Shown: piece by piece, positions 10,101 through 17,364 of the stretch | Layout of the letters: each line of letters opens with the position of its first letter | How positions within the stretch are numbered: the first letter of the stretch is position 1 | The notes under the pieces: generated by a model | Told to the model about the DNA's origin: nothing | What the model saw: the letters and a program-made list of their open reading frames with translations, nothing else | Databases searched by the model: none | Position numbers and translations under genes: made by a program | Assembly: GCA_964570325.1 (NCBI GenBank) | Contig: CAZMXS010000056.1 | Coordinates: 1-31,403 of the forward strand | Direction of reading: 5' to 3' | Length of the DNA stretch: 31,403 nt | DNA from: CAZMXS01 sp964570325 | Lineage (GTDB): Bacteria > Verrucomicrobiota > Kiritimatiellia > CAIQIC01 > CAZMXS01

Positions 10101-10557
10101 GGTCTGGCTGCCGCGCGATACCGCCGCCAACCAGACCGGCCCCATCGAGGCGCCGGCCGCCGCGCCCCCCATCACCGGCGGCCGCGAGACCATCCTGGTG
10201 GCCGAGGACGAGGACGTGCTGCGCCGCTTTGTCTGCCGTATCCTGCGGGATCTGGGCTACACCGTGCTGGAAGCCGACAACGGCCTGACCGCCGTCGAAG
10301 TGGCCGCCCGTTGCGCGAGCCCGATTGACCTGTTGGTGACCGACGTGGTGATGCCGAAGATGAGCGGGCCCGAATTGGCGCGGCGGCTGGCCGCCGAGCG
10401 CCCCCCGTTCAAGGTGATCTACATGTCGGGCTTCACCGAAACGGCGATCGCCGAACACGGTATTGTGCCCGGCGATGTTACCCTGATCCAAAAGCCGTTC
10501 AGCCACGAGCAGCTCGCGACGCTGGTCCGCCAGAAACTGGACGAGGAAACGCCATGA
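7096..10557 (+). CDS. GAF/PAS hybrid sensor histidine kinase with receiver domain
   Basis: A 1153-residue soluble kinase. The start is the ATG at 7096, which overlaps the end of the FIST gene by 8 bp. Three GAF-like stretches (about 10-165, 190-340 and 345-515) are followed by PAS domains at about 525-645 and 650-775. The phosphoacceptor is His789 in GGIAHDFNN. The ATPase domain has the N box MNLVVNARDAMPRGG, the G boxes DTGAGM and GTGLGLASVYG, and FEPFFTTK. A C-terminal receiver domain (about 1030-1150) has acidic residues in VAEDED, phosphoacceptor Asp1083 in LLVTDVVMP and Lys in IQKPF. No transmembrane helix is visible, so it senses a cytoplasmic signal. No DNA-binding output regulator is encoded in the window. 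Its stop overlaps the next ATG by 4 bp (ATGA). Confidence 0.93.
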   Translation: MSEPEPQNVAADIARLYELSLSVGQSLDLQADCDGFLRTLMARKNLGYASVWIDETLLQSPEPDSAPVGAEGGNLKLVYANPQSRPATDQIPPDHPLLRELGERDALSVAAADPGFAALLTERDVHQGAFLVFRLGRIGLLKLLATNRTHAFPETEINQLRNVVAKFTVSLEGCLAHRRLRREAEERQRAENRLRRVNESFLQFSPDPIQNIQRLTALCGELIGGTCALYNRLDSDLLCMVGRWQAPPDLPLLDRAEGQICHDVLAHSPERIVVIRNLSSSAYRLTSPLVNRHGLQTYCGRTVSFDGQPRGVLAVLFAGDFEPGPGDRKLLSFCAAAIGIEEERLVAQTRLLTRLRYEKGLAACARALFEAGDLHEALRHLREAALACRVLLVENIRDAARGLCTRVVCDAGTTLAGDQPAPEFTPLPAAWSAHYEHWRAELSAGRWICARAGEFGPEEQARLAAHSVRTALILPIFAGDAWFGSLIFAHPDPAFEWSEDDVRLLQTGAGLIGTYLERRQAAAALAQSEDKYRNVVERANDGILIIQDGVVKFANRALVRLTGFSLEQALGVSFLDFIAPDERARVGERYQRRMAGETVPPVYETVIMRPDGTRFEVEVNAGLTTYADRPADLVFVRDVTERRKTERERARLAMAVEQTADAVLITDQNGDILYVNPAFERITGYGRHEVLGRNPRLLKSGRQTPAVYRELWTTIQAGRTWQGRFINRRKDGAAVTCDTTITPILDEGGAIISFVGVQRDVTRELEIEQQYYQAQKTESVGRLAGGIAHDFNNIMTSILGFATLAMDGLDYSHPIRENLKVIVKEGERAANLTRQLLAYSRRQMMDIRPLDINALLLDMQTLLHRLLGEDIELVIQTDERAGRVLADLTLLKQVIMNLVVNARDAMPRGGRLSIRTAHVTLDPAFCAGRKSLKPGDYVLLTVRDTGAGMTAEVKAHIFEPFFTTKPVGQGTGLGLASVYGIVQQFKGAIDFQSEPGAGTLFMVWLPRDTAANQTGPIEAPAAAPPITGGRETILVAEDEDVLRRFVCRILRDLGYTVLEADNGLTAVEVAARCASPIDLLVTDVVMPKMSGPELARRLAAERPPFKVIYMSGFTETAIAEHGIVPGDVTLIQKPFSHEQLATLVRQKLDEETP

Positions 10558-11483
10558 CCGTGATCGCCTCCGCCGGCAGCGGCGCATCAAAGGAACGCGC
10601 GGCGCTGATGGGCGTGATCGCCGGCCTGGTGGACACGCTGGTCACCCTGCTCTGCCTGCTGTTGTCGCAATCCACCGTCATCCTCGCCGACTTCTTCAAG
10701 ACCGCCCTGGAGTTCATTGCCGTCCTGATGGCCTGGTTTGCGATCCGCCAGATTGAGCGCGGCGCGAAACACCAGTACGACTACGGCCTGGACAAACTCG
10801 AAAACATCTCCAGCCTGTTTGTCAGCCTGTTGATGATCGTCTGCCTGGCGGTGATCATCTTCAGCGCCATCCGCAACCTGCTGCACCCCGCGCACATCAG
10901 CGGCATCGGGGTTACGATCAGCATCATCTCCCAGGTCGTCTATGCCGCCGTCAATGGCGGGTTGTGCTGGAAAAACTACCACGCGGCCCGGGCCGAGTCC
11001 TCGCCCATCATGGCGGCGCAGGCGCGGCTTTTCCTCACCAAGGCCGCCGCCAATATATTCATCCTGGCCTCGCTGGGCCTCAGCACCTTGCTGGCACGGT
11101 TCAGTTGGGCGACGGTCATTGACCCGATTTCCTCGCTGATCATCGCAGGCTCCATCCTGCTGGCCGCGCTGGGCATCTTCAAAAGCTCGGTCTATGATCT
11201 AATGGACCGCACGCTGGAGGAATCCCACCAGATCTTGATCCTGCGCGAGTTGACGCGGCATTTCGACGATTACCATGCCCTGCACGGCATCCGCTCGCGC
11301 CGGGCCGGCAGCCAGGTCTTCATCGAGATTGCCTTGGAATTCGCGCCGGACCGCCCGGCCGCCGAAGTGCATGCCGTGGCGGAAAAGCTACGCCAGGCCA
11401 TCGAAAGCAAAATTTTCCACAGTCGCGTCAGTATCTGCCTGGCCATGCACCCGGCGGATGAACCCGCGCATGGGGAAGGCTGA
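10554..11483 (+). CDS. CDF-family transporter with degenerate metal site
   Basis: A 309-residue membrane protein of the cation diffusion facilitator fold. It has about six hydrophobic segments, the conserved DYGLDKLENISSLF loop, IDPISSLIIA in the last helix, and a C-terminal cytoplasmic CDF domain (HGIRSRRAGSQVFIEIALEF). The family's transport site normally has DxxxD in helix 2 and HxxxD in helix 5. Here helix 2 has Asp46 but Thr50, and helix 5 has Leu159 and Lys163. Three of four ligands are therefore replaced, and one replacement is a positive charge. It may carry another substrate, use another site, or act as a sensor. Its ATG overlaps the kinase stop (ATGA), so it is translated with the sensor kinase. 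Confidence 0.88.
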   Translation: MTVIASAGSGASKERAALMGVIAGLVDTLVTLLCLLLSQSTVILADFFKTALEFIAVLMAWFAIRQIERGAKHQYDYGLDKLENISSLFVSLLMIVCLAVIIFSAIRNLLHPAHISGIGVTISIISQVVYAAVNGGLCWKNYHAARAESSPIMAAQARLFLTKAAANIFILASLGLSTLLARFSWATVIDPISSLIIAGSILLAALGIFKSSVYDLMDRTLEESHQILILRELTRHFDDYHALHGIRSRRAGSQVFIEIALEFAPDRPAAEVHAVAEKLRQAIESKIFHSRVSICLAMHPADEPAHGEG

Positions 11484-11499
11484 ACGGCCGGGGCCGTTC
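11482..11499 (+). terminator. hairpin at the end of the CDF gene
   Basis: GAACGGC (11482-11488) pairs with GCCGTTC (11493-11499) around a 4-base loop and begins in the stop codon of the CDF gene. There is no T-run after it, so it would be an atypical terminator or an mRNA-stabilising end. The rest of the gap to 11778 is GC-rich, between convergent genes, and holds nothing I can identify. Confidence 0.35.
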
Positions 11500-11778
11500 C
11501 CGTGGCGCCCCGCGCCGACTGGACGCGGGCCGCGGCACGGCGGGCGCGGGCCGGATTGGGGCGTGTCAACGCGCGCAGGGCAAAACGGCACGCCTCGTGG
11601 CGGGCGCGCCCGGCTTGGCCGTTGGTCGGGACCGGGACTCGGCTTTCGCGCGGCATGATCCACAGCCCGCCAGCCGGCGAATACCTTGAAGTAGAATAAT
11701 GCAAGCCATGACTTCAGCCGCTCAATTCCCCCGTATTCTTGCGCCAGGCCGCATTCCCGCATTCGATAAATAAAACGA

Positions 11779-13620
11779 TTATGGCCGCGCCGCCCGGATC
11801 GGACGAAATCCGATCGCGGCGTTAACATCCGTAGGCGCGACTTCCCTGCGATGGGCTACACGGCAGGTATCGGCATCCGAATCCCAGGCGCCCCCCCGAA
11901 CAATGCGCTTGTCGCCCATGAGCGGCCCGCGCGGGTTGGCGGCGGCGGACTGGGCATAGTAATCCGAGTGCCACAACTGACCGCGGCCGCTGCAGATTGA
12001 GCAGTCCTCATGGCCGCCGCCGCCGCACCGGCCGCAGACCACGGACCCGGAACCTCCGCAACTGGGACACGCCAGGTTCCCCGCGCCGCTACAGGCCTCG
12101 CAGGTGGAATTGATCAGACCCGTTCCGCCGCAGTTTGCGCACGCAACCGAACCGGCTCCGCTGCAGGTCGAGCACAACTCATTCACCGTCCCGGCGCCGC
12201 CGCAGGCGCCGCAGGTCTCCTCCCCTGATCCGCCGCAAGTCGAGCAGGTTTGCTGGCCGCTGCCGCCGCAACTTGAACAAGTCACCTGGCCGACGCCGCC
12301 ACACACGGGGCAGTCCGGATCATTCCCCCCGCAATAGGGGCAGACGACACTCCCGTTGCCGCCGCAGGCGCCGCAGGGCTCATTGCCGCTGCCGCCGCAA
12401 CCGGTGCAGGTATAGAAGCCCAAACCACTGCATGCGGCACAGACGAGCTCCTCGAATCCCCCGCCGCTACAGGTCGGGCAGATGTCCAAACCGGAACCGC
12501 CACAAGCGCTGCATGGGCTTTCAATTGAACCGGTCCCACTGCACTCATCGCAGGTCACCCGCCCGGTTCCACTGCAGGTCGCGCAATCCGTATGGCCGAT
12601 TCCGCCGCAGTCCGGGCAGGCAACCTGTCCAGCACCACTGCATGTATCACAGGGTTGCCGCGCCCCGTCGCTGTGGTCCCAGCACCACTCGCGCACGTTG
12701 CCGGCTATCTCAAACAATCCATAGCCTTGTCCCGGCAACGCGCCGCACGGGCAGGTGCAAGGCGCGCCCGCGTCATAATCCGGATGCCCGCCGCGCGTGG
12801 CGCTGACATCATACGCCTGGTTGGTGGTGCTGAAATAGTTGGCCTGTGTATGCGCAATGGTCGCGCCGAAAGCGAACCGCGCATCCCGCAATCCGCCGCG
12901 GGCCGCATATTCCCATTCCGCTTCGCAAGGCAGGCGATATCCGGACGCGCTCCAATCAACCGCATTACTGGACAAGTCCAGCGTGCCGGAGCGGTAGACC
13001 GTCGTTTGCGCCGCATCGGTGTAATAGCACGGCGTCAGCCCCTCCATTTCGCTTTTGGCGTTACACCATAAAACCGCATCGTGCCAGCAGATACACCCGG
13101 CGGGATAATCCGGGCCCTTGCCGTTCCCCGCGCAACCGATCGCATAGCCGTGGCCGAGGGCCCAATTCCGCCCCCGCTCCCATTCGCCCTGGGTTATCTC
13201 GCGCGCGGAAATGTAGAATGCGTCAAGCTGCACGGTATGCACCGGATCTTCGTTGAGTTCGCCGAACACATCCGCGGCGTGATCGCCGGCGCAATCGCCC
13301 ATGCGGAAAATACCGCCCGGCACAAATACCATGCCGTCAGGCGTGGCGGGATCGAACAGCTTCGCCGAACAAACCTCCGCCGTCACCATCAGATGATCAT
13401 AGTCATGCCAGTCGCCGCCGTTCATCAGGGTCATGGCAGTCTGTACCTGACACGTGGCGTTCAGCGGAGAATGGGTCCAGACCATCGTGCCATCGGCCTG
13501 GATCCGGGTAATTTGCGCGGTGGCGGAGCCCGCGACCCGGAAAAAGGCGGGGAACGATCCGGCCAGCGCGGCGCTGGCAACCATGGAGAAGCTGGCCAGA
13601 CAGAGTGCATGCCATTTCAT
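11779..13620 (-). CDS. secreted SUMF1/FGE-fold protein split by a 20-motif CxxCxGxG array
   Basis: A 613-residue exported protein. The ATG at 13620 is chosen over upstream in-frame codons because AAGGAGA lies 10 bases before it and it opens a signal peptide (MKWHALCLASFSM, then VASAALAGS). From about residue 95 it follows the formylglycine-generating-enzyme/sulfatase-modifying fold: MVFVPGGIFRMGD, AREITQGEWE, SGYRLPCEAEWEYAARGG and GLFEIAGNVREWCWD. Residues 324-547 then hold 20 DnaJ-type cysteine motifs, after which the fold resumes with DYYAQSAAANPRGP, RIVRGGAWDSD and NAAIGFRPIR. The array thus sits in the single loop between the NVREW strand and the RGGAW strand. The FGE catalytic cysteine pair is absent: only the one Cys after RGGAWDSDADT is present. 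It is therefore probably a binding or structural member, not a sulfatase activator. It is convergent with the CDF gene and divergent from the esterase gene. Confidence 0.9.
   Translation of the reverse strand: MKWHALCLASFSMVASAALAGSFPAFFRVAGSATAQITRIQADGTMVWTHSPLNATCQVQTAMTLMNGGDWHDYDHLMVTAEVCSAKLFDPATPDGMVFVPGGIFRMGDCAGDHAADVFGELNEDPVHTVQLDAFYISAREITQGEWERGRNWALGHGYAIGCAGNGKGPDYPAGCICWHDAVLWCNAKSEMEGLTPCYYTDAAQTTVYRSGTLDLSSNAVDWSASGYRLPCEAEWEYAARGGLRDARFAFGATIAHTQANYFSTTNQAYDVSATRGGHPDYDAGAPCTCPCGALPGQGYGLFEIAGNVREWCWDHSDGARQPCDTCSGAGQVACPDCGGIGHTDCATCSGTGRVTCDECSGTGSIESPCSACGGSGLDICPTCSGGGFEELVCAACSGLGFYTCTGCGGSGNEPCGACGGNGSVVCPYCGGNDPDCPVCGGVGQVTCSSCGGSGQQTCSTCGGSGEETCGACGGAGTVNELCSTCSGAGSVACANCGGTGLINSTCEACSGAGNLACPSCGGSGSVVCGRCGGGGHEDCSICSGRGQLWHSDYYAQSAAANPRGPLMGDKRIVRGGAWDSDADTCRVAHRREVAPTDVNAAIGFRPIRAARP
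11980..12651 (-). repeat. array coding for 20 CxxC(G/S)GxG motifs
   Basis: Residues 324-547 of the SUMF-fold protein consist of 20 successive CxxC(G/S)G motifs spaced 10, 11 or 13 residues apart, giving 40 cysteines. All but one have the full CxxCxGxG form; the tenth reads CPYCGGND. DnaJ has four such motifs binding two zinc ions, so this array could hold about ten. At DNA level the units use many synonymous codons (TGC/TGT; GGA, GGT, GGC; AGT) and are far from identical. This argues for an old array kept by selection and not a recent slippage product. Confidence 0.93.
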
Positions 13621-13751
13621 GGGGAAGCGATCTCCTTGATAAACAAACCCGGACGCGGAAGAGAACGATGGGTTGGCTGAATGATCAACTTCATACAACT
13701 AAATGAGAGCATACCTAGTCTTTGCAACAGACCGCGAGATCTTTTTCGTGT

Positions 13752-13769
13752 CCTGGCGGATGTGCCAGG
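13752..13769. other. short inverted repeat in the divergent gap
   Basis: CCTGGC (13752-13757) and GCCAGG (13764-13769) form a 6-bp stem with a 6-base loop. It lies in the 307-bp gap between the divergent SUMF-fold and esterase genes (13621-13927). It could be a protein-binding site or a chance hairpin. The remaining gap holds the esterase promoter and the SUMF-gene ribosome site; I could not fix a promoter for the latter gene. Confidence 0.3.
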
Positions 13770-13798
13770 GGCCGTTCATCCGCGGTGAACGACGGAGA

Positions 13799-13828
13799 TT
13801 GGATAAGACCCTCGCGGCGGGGTATAAT
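13799..13828 (+). promoter_or_regulatory. promoter of the starch-binding esterase gene
   Basis: TTGGAT (13799-13804) and a perfect TATAAT (13823-13828) are separated by 18 bases. Transcription would start near 13835, giving a leader of roughly 90 bases before the ATG at 13928. This is the best sigma-70-like match in the window. Confidence 0.6.
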
Positions 13829-13927
13829 ACATCAATATAAGGTGTCTGACGCTGCGTGTGGCGGTGGATGGTATCATCGGTATTTGCCATCGCACGGCGA
13901 AATCATGATTCGGCAATCAAACGGCAG

Positions 13928-15670
13928 ATGAACAAACACATTGGAATAATTCTACTGCTCTTCATCAACATCCCGCATGCCGATGCCCGCTCCCCATATC
14001 GGGAAACGGTTGGTTTCCAGGTAACGTGGGATGTGGGCTACGGCTCCAACGTCTACGTTGTCGGCAGCCACCCCGATGTCGGCTCGTGGAGCCCGACCAA
14101 CAACGCCGTCAAACTGCGCTGGACGGCGGGCAATGTCTGGACCGGACAAATCGGCATCCAGGCGGGGACCGTGTTGGAGTATAAATTCATCGCGCGCCAT
14201 GCCGCCTCCAACCGCTACTGCGACGCGGCGAATGTGCTGTGGGAACCCGGCCCAAACCGCACCAACATGGTCGCCGCCCAGCCCGCGGCCGCCTATACCG
14301 GAAAAACCGTCTTCTATTACTCGACTTGGACGAATGTTTCGATCGTCTATCGCGATGGCGCTTCGTTCACGGGAAAAACGATGACCACCGCCGGCGCGGG
14401 CCGTTTTGGCGGGGAATATCTCTATCGCGTGGACCGGATCGGCGAAGCCGGCGAGGCGCTCGAGTTCGTTTGCAACGGCTATGCGGGCGGCGGGGTTCTC
14501 TGGGACAATCCGCTCTATTCCGATTTCAATAATAATTATTACACCGACCTCGACGTGTTTCTGCTTCAGGACAAGCAGATCTACAACTACTGGCCGCCGG
14601 CGACGGTCACCGGACCGCGCCTGCTGACCAACTGGGTTAATTCGACCGCGCCCGGCATTCCCGGTCGGAACATCCGGATCTACCTGCCGCGCGGGTACGA
14701 CACGAACACTTGGAAACGCTATCCCGTTTTATACATGCATGACGGACAGAATATCTTCGCCGGCTCGGTTGTACCCGGCGAGTCGCCGGCCAACCAATGG
14801 AACCTCGACGAGATCGCGACCAAGGAAATCAGCCAGGGCCGGATGCGCGAGTGCATCATCGTCGGCATGGATAAATCCATCACCAACCGCGGGCGGGAAT
14901 ACACCCCGACGAATGACTTTGTCACGGGCGAGGGGCAGGGCATGGCGAATCAGCATATGAAGTTTGTCGTGGACAACGTACGCCCCACCCTGGATTACAA
15001 CTACCGGACATTGAACGATCGCGGCAACACGCTGGTGGGCGGGTCCTCCCGCGGCGGGCTCTCCAGCATTTACCTGACCTACGACACCAATGTTTTCGGC
15101 GGCATGCTGGCGATGTCGCCCAGCCTGACCCGCGCGCCCAACTATACCGCGGCGCTCTATGGCAAGGCCAAACCGAACGCCCGGCTTTATCTGGACACCG
15201 GCACGGACGAGCACCTGCAGATTCCCGATGCCGATTATTGGAACAAGCCCTGGGAAGGCTATGATATTTTTCTCGGCCATGGCTGCGTGGTTAACCGCGA
15301 TCTGCTAATGCGGATCGGTTGCGGCGCGGGGCACGATGAACTGGCCTGGCGCGCGCGGCTGCCAGCGGCCCTCCGTTATCTGCTCCCTGCCCGCGAAGAG
15401 CCAAACGCGCTGGCCATTCAGGAACACGCCCCGACGATGACCGTGGCGCAAGCCGGGCCGGCGGAGCGGATCCGGTTCTCGGCTTTCGCGCTTCAGGATC
15501 AGCGCTATATCGTCCAGCGAACCGGCAACCTCACCGGTAATTTCTGGTCCAACACCGTCGCGACCGTCCAGCGAATGCCTTGGGGTGAAATCGCGTTAAC
15601 CAATGATGCCGGCGAATGGACCACCCCAGTCTTCTTCCGTTGGGCTGTATCGCCTGCATTCGATAAATGA
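13928..15670 (+). CDS. secreted esterase with CBM20 and CBM25-like starch-binding modules
   Basis: A 580-residue exported protein. The ATG at 13928 is preferred because it starts a signal peptide (MNKHIGIILLLFINIPHADA); the frame upstream has no such sequence. Residues about 22-117 are a CBM20 starch-binding module (NVYVVGSHPDVGSW, VLEYKFIA, NVLWEPGPNR). Residues about 124-225 resemble a CBM25-type module (YYSTWTNVSIVYRDG, LEFVCNGY, VLWDN). The catalytic part is a Fes/esterase-D-type alpha/beta hydrolase: VLYMHDGQNIF, nucleophile Ser374 in GGSSRGG, LYLDTGTDEH, and His469 in GAGHDE. A C-terminal Tyr/Phe-rich tail (QRYIVQRTGNL ... FFRW) resembles that of the C13 protease. It probably removes ester groups from, or near, alpha-glucan. 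A small GC hairpin (15688-15701) lies in the 36-bp gap to the convergent permease gene. Confidence 0.87.
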   Translation: MNKHIGIILLLFINIPHADARSPYRETVGFQVTWDVGYGSNVYVVGSHPDVGSWSPTNNAVKLRWTAGNVWTGQIGIQAGTVLEYKFIARHAASNRYCDAANVLWEPGPNRTNMVAAQPAAAYTGKTVFYYSTWTNVSIVYRDGASFTGKTMTTAGAGRFGGEYLYRVDRIGEAGEALEFVCNGYAGGGVLWDNPLYSDFNNNYYTDLDVFLLQDKQIYNYWPPATVTGPRLLTNWVNSTAPGIPGRNIRIYLPRGYDTNTWKRYPVLYMHDGQNIFAGSVVPGESPANQWNLDEIATKEISQGRMRECIIVGMDKSITNRGREYTPTNDFVTGEGQGMANQHMKFVVDNVRPTLDYNYRTLNDRGNTLVGGSSRGGLSSIYLTYDTNVFGGMLAMSPSLTRAPNYTAALYGKAKPNARLYLDTGTDEHLQIPDADYWNKPWEGYDIFLGHGCVVNRDLLMRIGCGAGHDELAWRARLPAALRYLLPAREEPNALAIQEHAPTMTVAQAGPAERIRFSAFALQDQRYIVQRTGNLTGNFWSNTVATVQRMPWGEIALTNDAGEWTTPVFFRWAVSPAFDK

Positions 15671-15706
15671 CCACATCCAGGATCTTTCCCGCACGCGCGG
15701 GCGCGG

Positions 15707-16537
15707 TCATCCCCGCCGCGGGATGAGCGTGATCCCGTAAACCGCCGCCGCATACAGCACGATCGTGGCGCCGGTCGCCGTGTCCGCATAATATGAAGTC
15801 ACCAGCCCGGCCAGGCCCGCCGCCAGACCGATGACCACGGCCCAGCCGACATAGCCGGCCGTGTGACGCGCAAGGTTGCGCGCGGCAGCGGCCGGCAACA
15901 GCAACATGGCATTGATCACCAGCAGGCCAACCCATTGAATGCTGATCGTCACCACCAGCGCCACGACCAGCGCGAACAGCAGTTCGATGCGACCCGCGCG
16001 GATGCCGCGGCTGCGCGCCAAGGACGGACTGAGGCTGACCAGGAAGATACGATTAAAGAAAACCAGCCACACCACCGCCACGGCCCCGGCCATCAAGGCC
16101 ATCCGGCCGATCTCCGGCGGGGTGATCGTCAGGATATCGCCAACCAGATAGCGCGAATACTTGTTGAACCCACCGCCGCGCGAGAGCAGCGCCACGCCGA
16201 GCGCCACGGCGCAGGCCATGACCAGCCCGATCAACGTGTCCATGGAGGCGGCGCTGCGGCGGCGCAGCCCGGCCAGCGCCAAAGTCAGCGCCGCCGCGAA
16301 CAGGATCATCGCCCACAGCGGGTCGGCCAACCCGGCCAGCGCGCCGAGCGCAATGCCGGTTAGCGCCGCATGCCCGAGCGCCTCGGAAAAAAAGGCCATC
16401 TGGTTGTTGACCACCATGCACCCGAGCAGCGCAAATACCGGGGCCACCAACAGGACGGCCAACAAGGCCTGGCGCATAAATTCAAACTGGGCCCATTCAA
16501 AGGGCAGCAAGCCGGCCAACTGGTGCCAGAGCGTCAT
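15707..16537 (-). CDS. znuB: Zn/Mn-type ABC transporter permease (ZnuB-like)
   Basis: A 276-residue inner-membrane permease of the ABC-3 family, which imports zinc, manganese or iron with a periplasmic binding protein. It is almost wholly hydrophobic with about eight helices. It shows the family hallmark FFSEALGHAALTGIALG near residue 50 and the later NAMLLLPAAAARNLA segment. Its ATG overlaps the stop of the ATPase gene by 4 bp, so the two are translationally coupled. No substrate-binding protein (ZnuA) and no Zur/Fur-type regulator is encoded in the window, so these must lie elsewhere. Zinc is the likeliest metal given the zinc ribbon upstream, but manganese cannot be excluded from sequence. 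Confidence 0.9.
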   Translation of the reverse strand: MTLWHQLAGLLPFEWAQFEFMRQALLAVLLVAPVFALLGCMVVNNQMAFFSEALGHAALTGIALGALAGLADPLWAMILFAAALTLALAGLRRRSAASMDTLIGLVMACAVALGVALLSRGGGFNKYSRYLVGDILTITPPEIGRMALMAGAVAVVWLVFFNRIFLVSLSPSLARSRGIRAGRIELLFALVVALVVTISIQWVGLLVINAMLLLPAAAARNLARHTAGYVGWAVVIGLAAGLAGLVTSYYADTATGATIVLYAAAVYGITLIPRRG

Positions 16538-17352
16538 GCGCCGCCCTCCCGGTGCTTCCAGGCGGTGTGGGAAACGCCGTCGGCCTGCGCCTCGGCGGGA
16601 ATCGCGAAGTCCATGCCGAAAGTCTGGCGCACCCGCGGGTCGGAAAGCACGTCCCGCGGCCGGCCGTCGCAGATGATCGTGCGGTTCAGGAAAACCATCC
16701 GGTCGGCCACGCGCGCGACCGCCGCCAGATCATGCGAGATCAACAGGATCGAAAGGTCATAGTTCATTCGCAGTTCCGAAACGGTCCGGTAAAAAAGCTC
16801 AATGCCGGCCGGATCCACGCCGGCGATCGGCTCATCGAGCAGCAGCAGGTCCGGCAAGGGTTGCAACGCCAGCGCCAGGAGGACGCGCTGGAGCTGCCCG
16901 CAGGAGAGCCGGCCGAGTTTCCGTTCCAGCAGGTCGGCGGCATCCACCGCGGCCAGCAGACGGCGGGTCGCCTCCTGGCGGGCGCGTGACCGGCCGGTCC
17001 AGAGCGGGCGGCGGGCCAGCGCCGCGGCGAACAGGTCCGCAACGGTGGCCGGCGCCGACCGATCGAGTTGCAGTTGCTGCGGGACGTAACCGATCCTCGG
17101 CCAGCCGAAGGCGGTCTGTCCATCCGCGCGCACGTAACTCAAGCGGCCGGCATGCGGAATCTCCCCCAGCATGGCGCGGAACAGCGTGGTCTTGCCGGCG
17201 CCATTCGGGCCGATGATGGCGGTCAACTCGCCGCAGTGGACGTGCAGGTTGATCCCTTCGAGAATGCGGGCCGCGCCCAGCGTGACGCCGAAGTCAACCA
17301 GCCGGGTGCAGCAGCCGCCGCAGGTCGCGCGCTCTCGGGTTGGGGAGGACAT
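16534..17352 (-). CDS. znuC: Zn/Mn-type ABC transporter ATPase (ZnuC-like)
   Basis: A 272-residue ATPase that would energise the adjacent permease at the inner membrane. Walker A is GPNGAGKTT (from Gly48), the signature is LSCGQ (149-153, a Cys replacing the usual Gly), and Walker B is LLLLDEP with Asp173 and Glu174. The switch His lies in LISHDL. The N-terminal extension contains CGGCC (Cys11, Cys14, Cys15), followed by the motif HVHCGE (37-42). I recall this pair from a cysteine-bearing subgroup of metal ABC ATPases, and it may bind metal. GGAG lies eight bases before the ATG, and the zinc ribbon gene ends 12 bp upstream. Confidence 0.92.
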   Translation of the reverse strand: MSSPTRERATCGGCCTRLVDFGVTLGAARILEGINLHVHCGELTAIIGPNGAGKTTLFRAMLGEIPHAGRLSYVRADGQTAFGWPRIGYVPQQLQLDRSAPATVADLFAAALARRPLWTGRSRARQEATRRLLAAVDAADLLERKLGRLSCGQLQRVLLALALQPLPDLLLLDEPIAGVDPAGIELFYRTVSELRMNYDLSILLISHDLAAVARVADRMVFLNRTIICDGRPRDVLSDPRVRQTFGMDFAIPAEAQADGVSHTAWKHREGGA

Positions 17353-17364
17353 CGGCGCCGCTCC

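Noticed and set aside
8041..10590. 849-codon open frame on the minus strand opposite the histidine kinase
   Set aside because: The plus strand carries all kinase and receiver motifs; the antisense product is low-complexity with no recognisable family.
11699..11773. 24-codon open frame ending in PAFDK, as the esterase does at 15670 (13 shared bases)
   Set aside because: Too short, no ribosome site, and the shared bases are few enough to be chance; no further similarity upstream.
11980..12651. Cysteine-motif array as a CRISPR or DNA-level minisatellite
   Set aside because: Units differ in length and codon use, there are no spacers, and the periodicity is that of the protein motif.
11779..13620. 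Calling the SUMF-fold protein a true formylglycine-generating enzyme
   Set aside because: The catalytic cysteine pair near the C-terminal RGG motif is absent, and no sulfatase gene is nearby.
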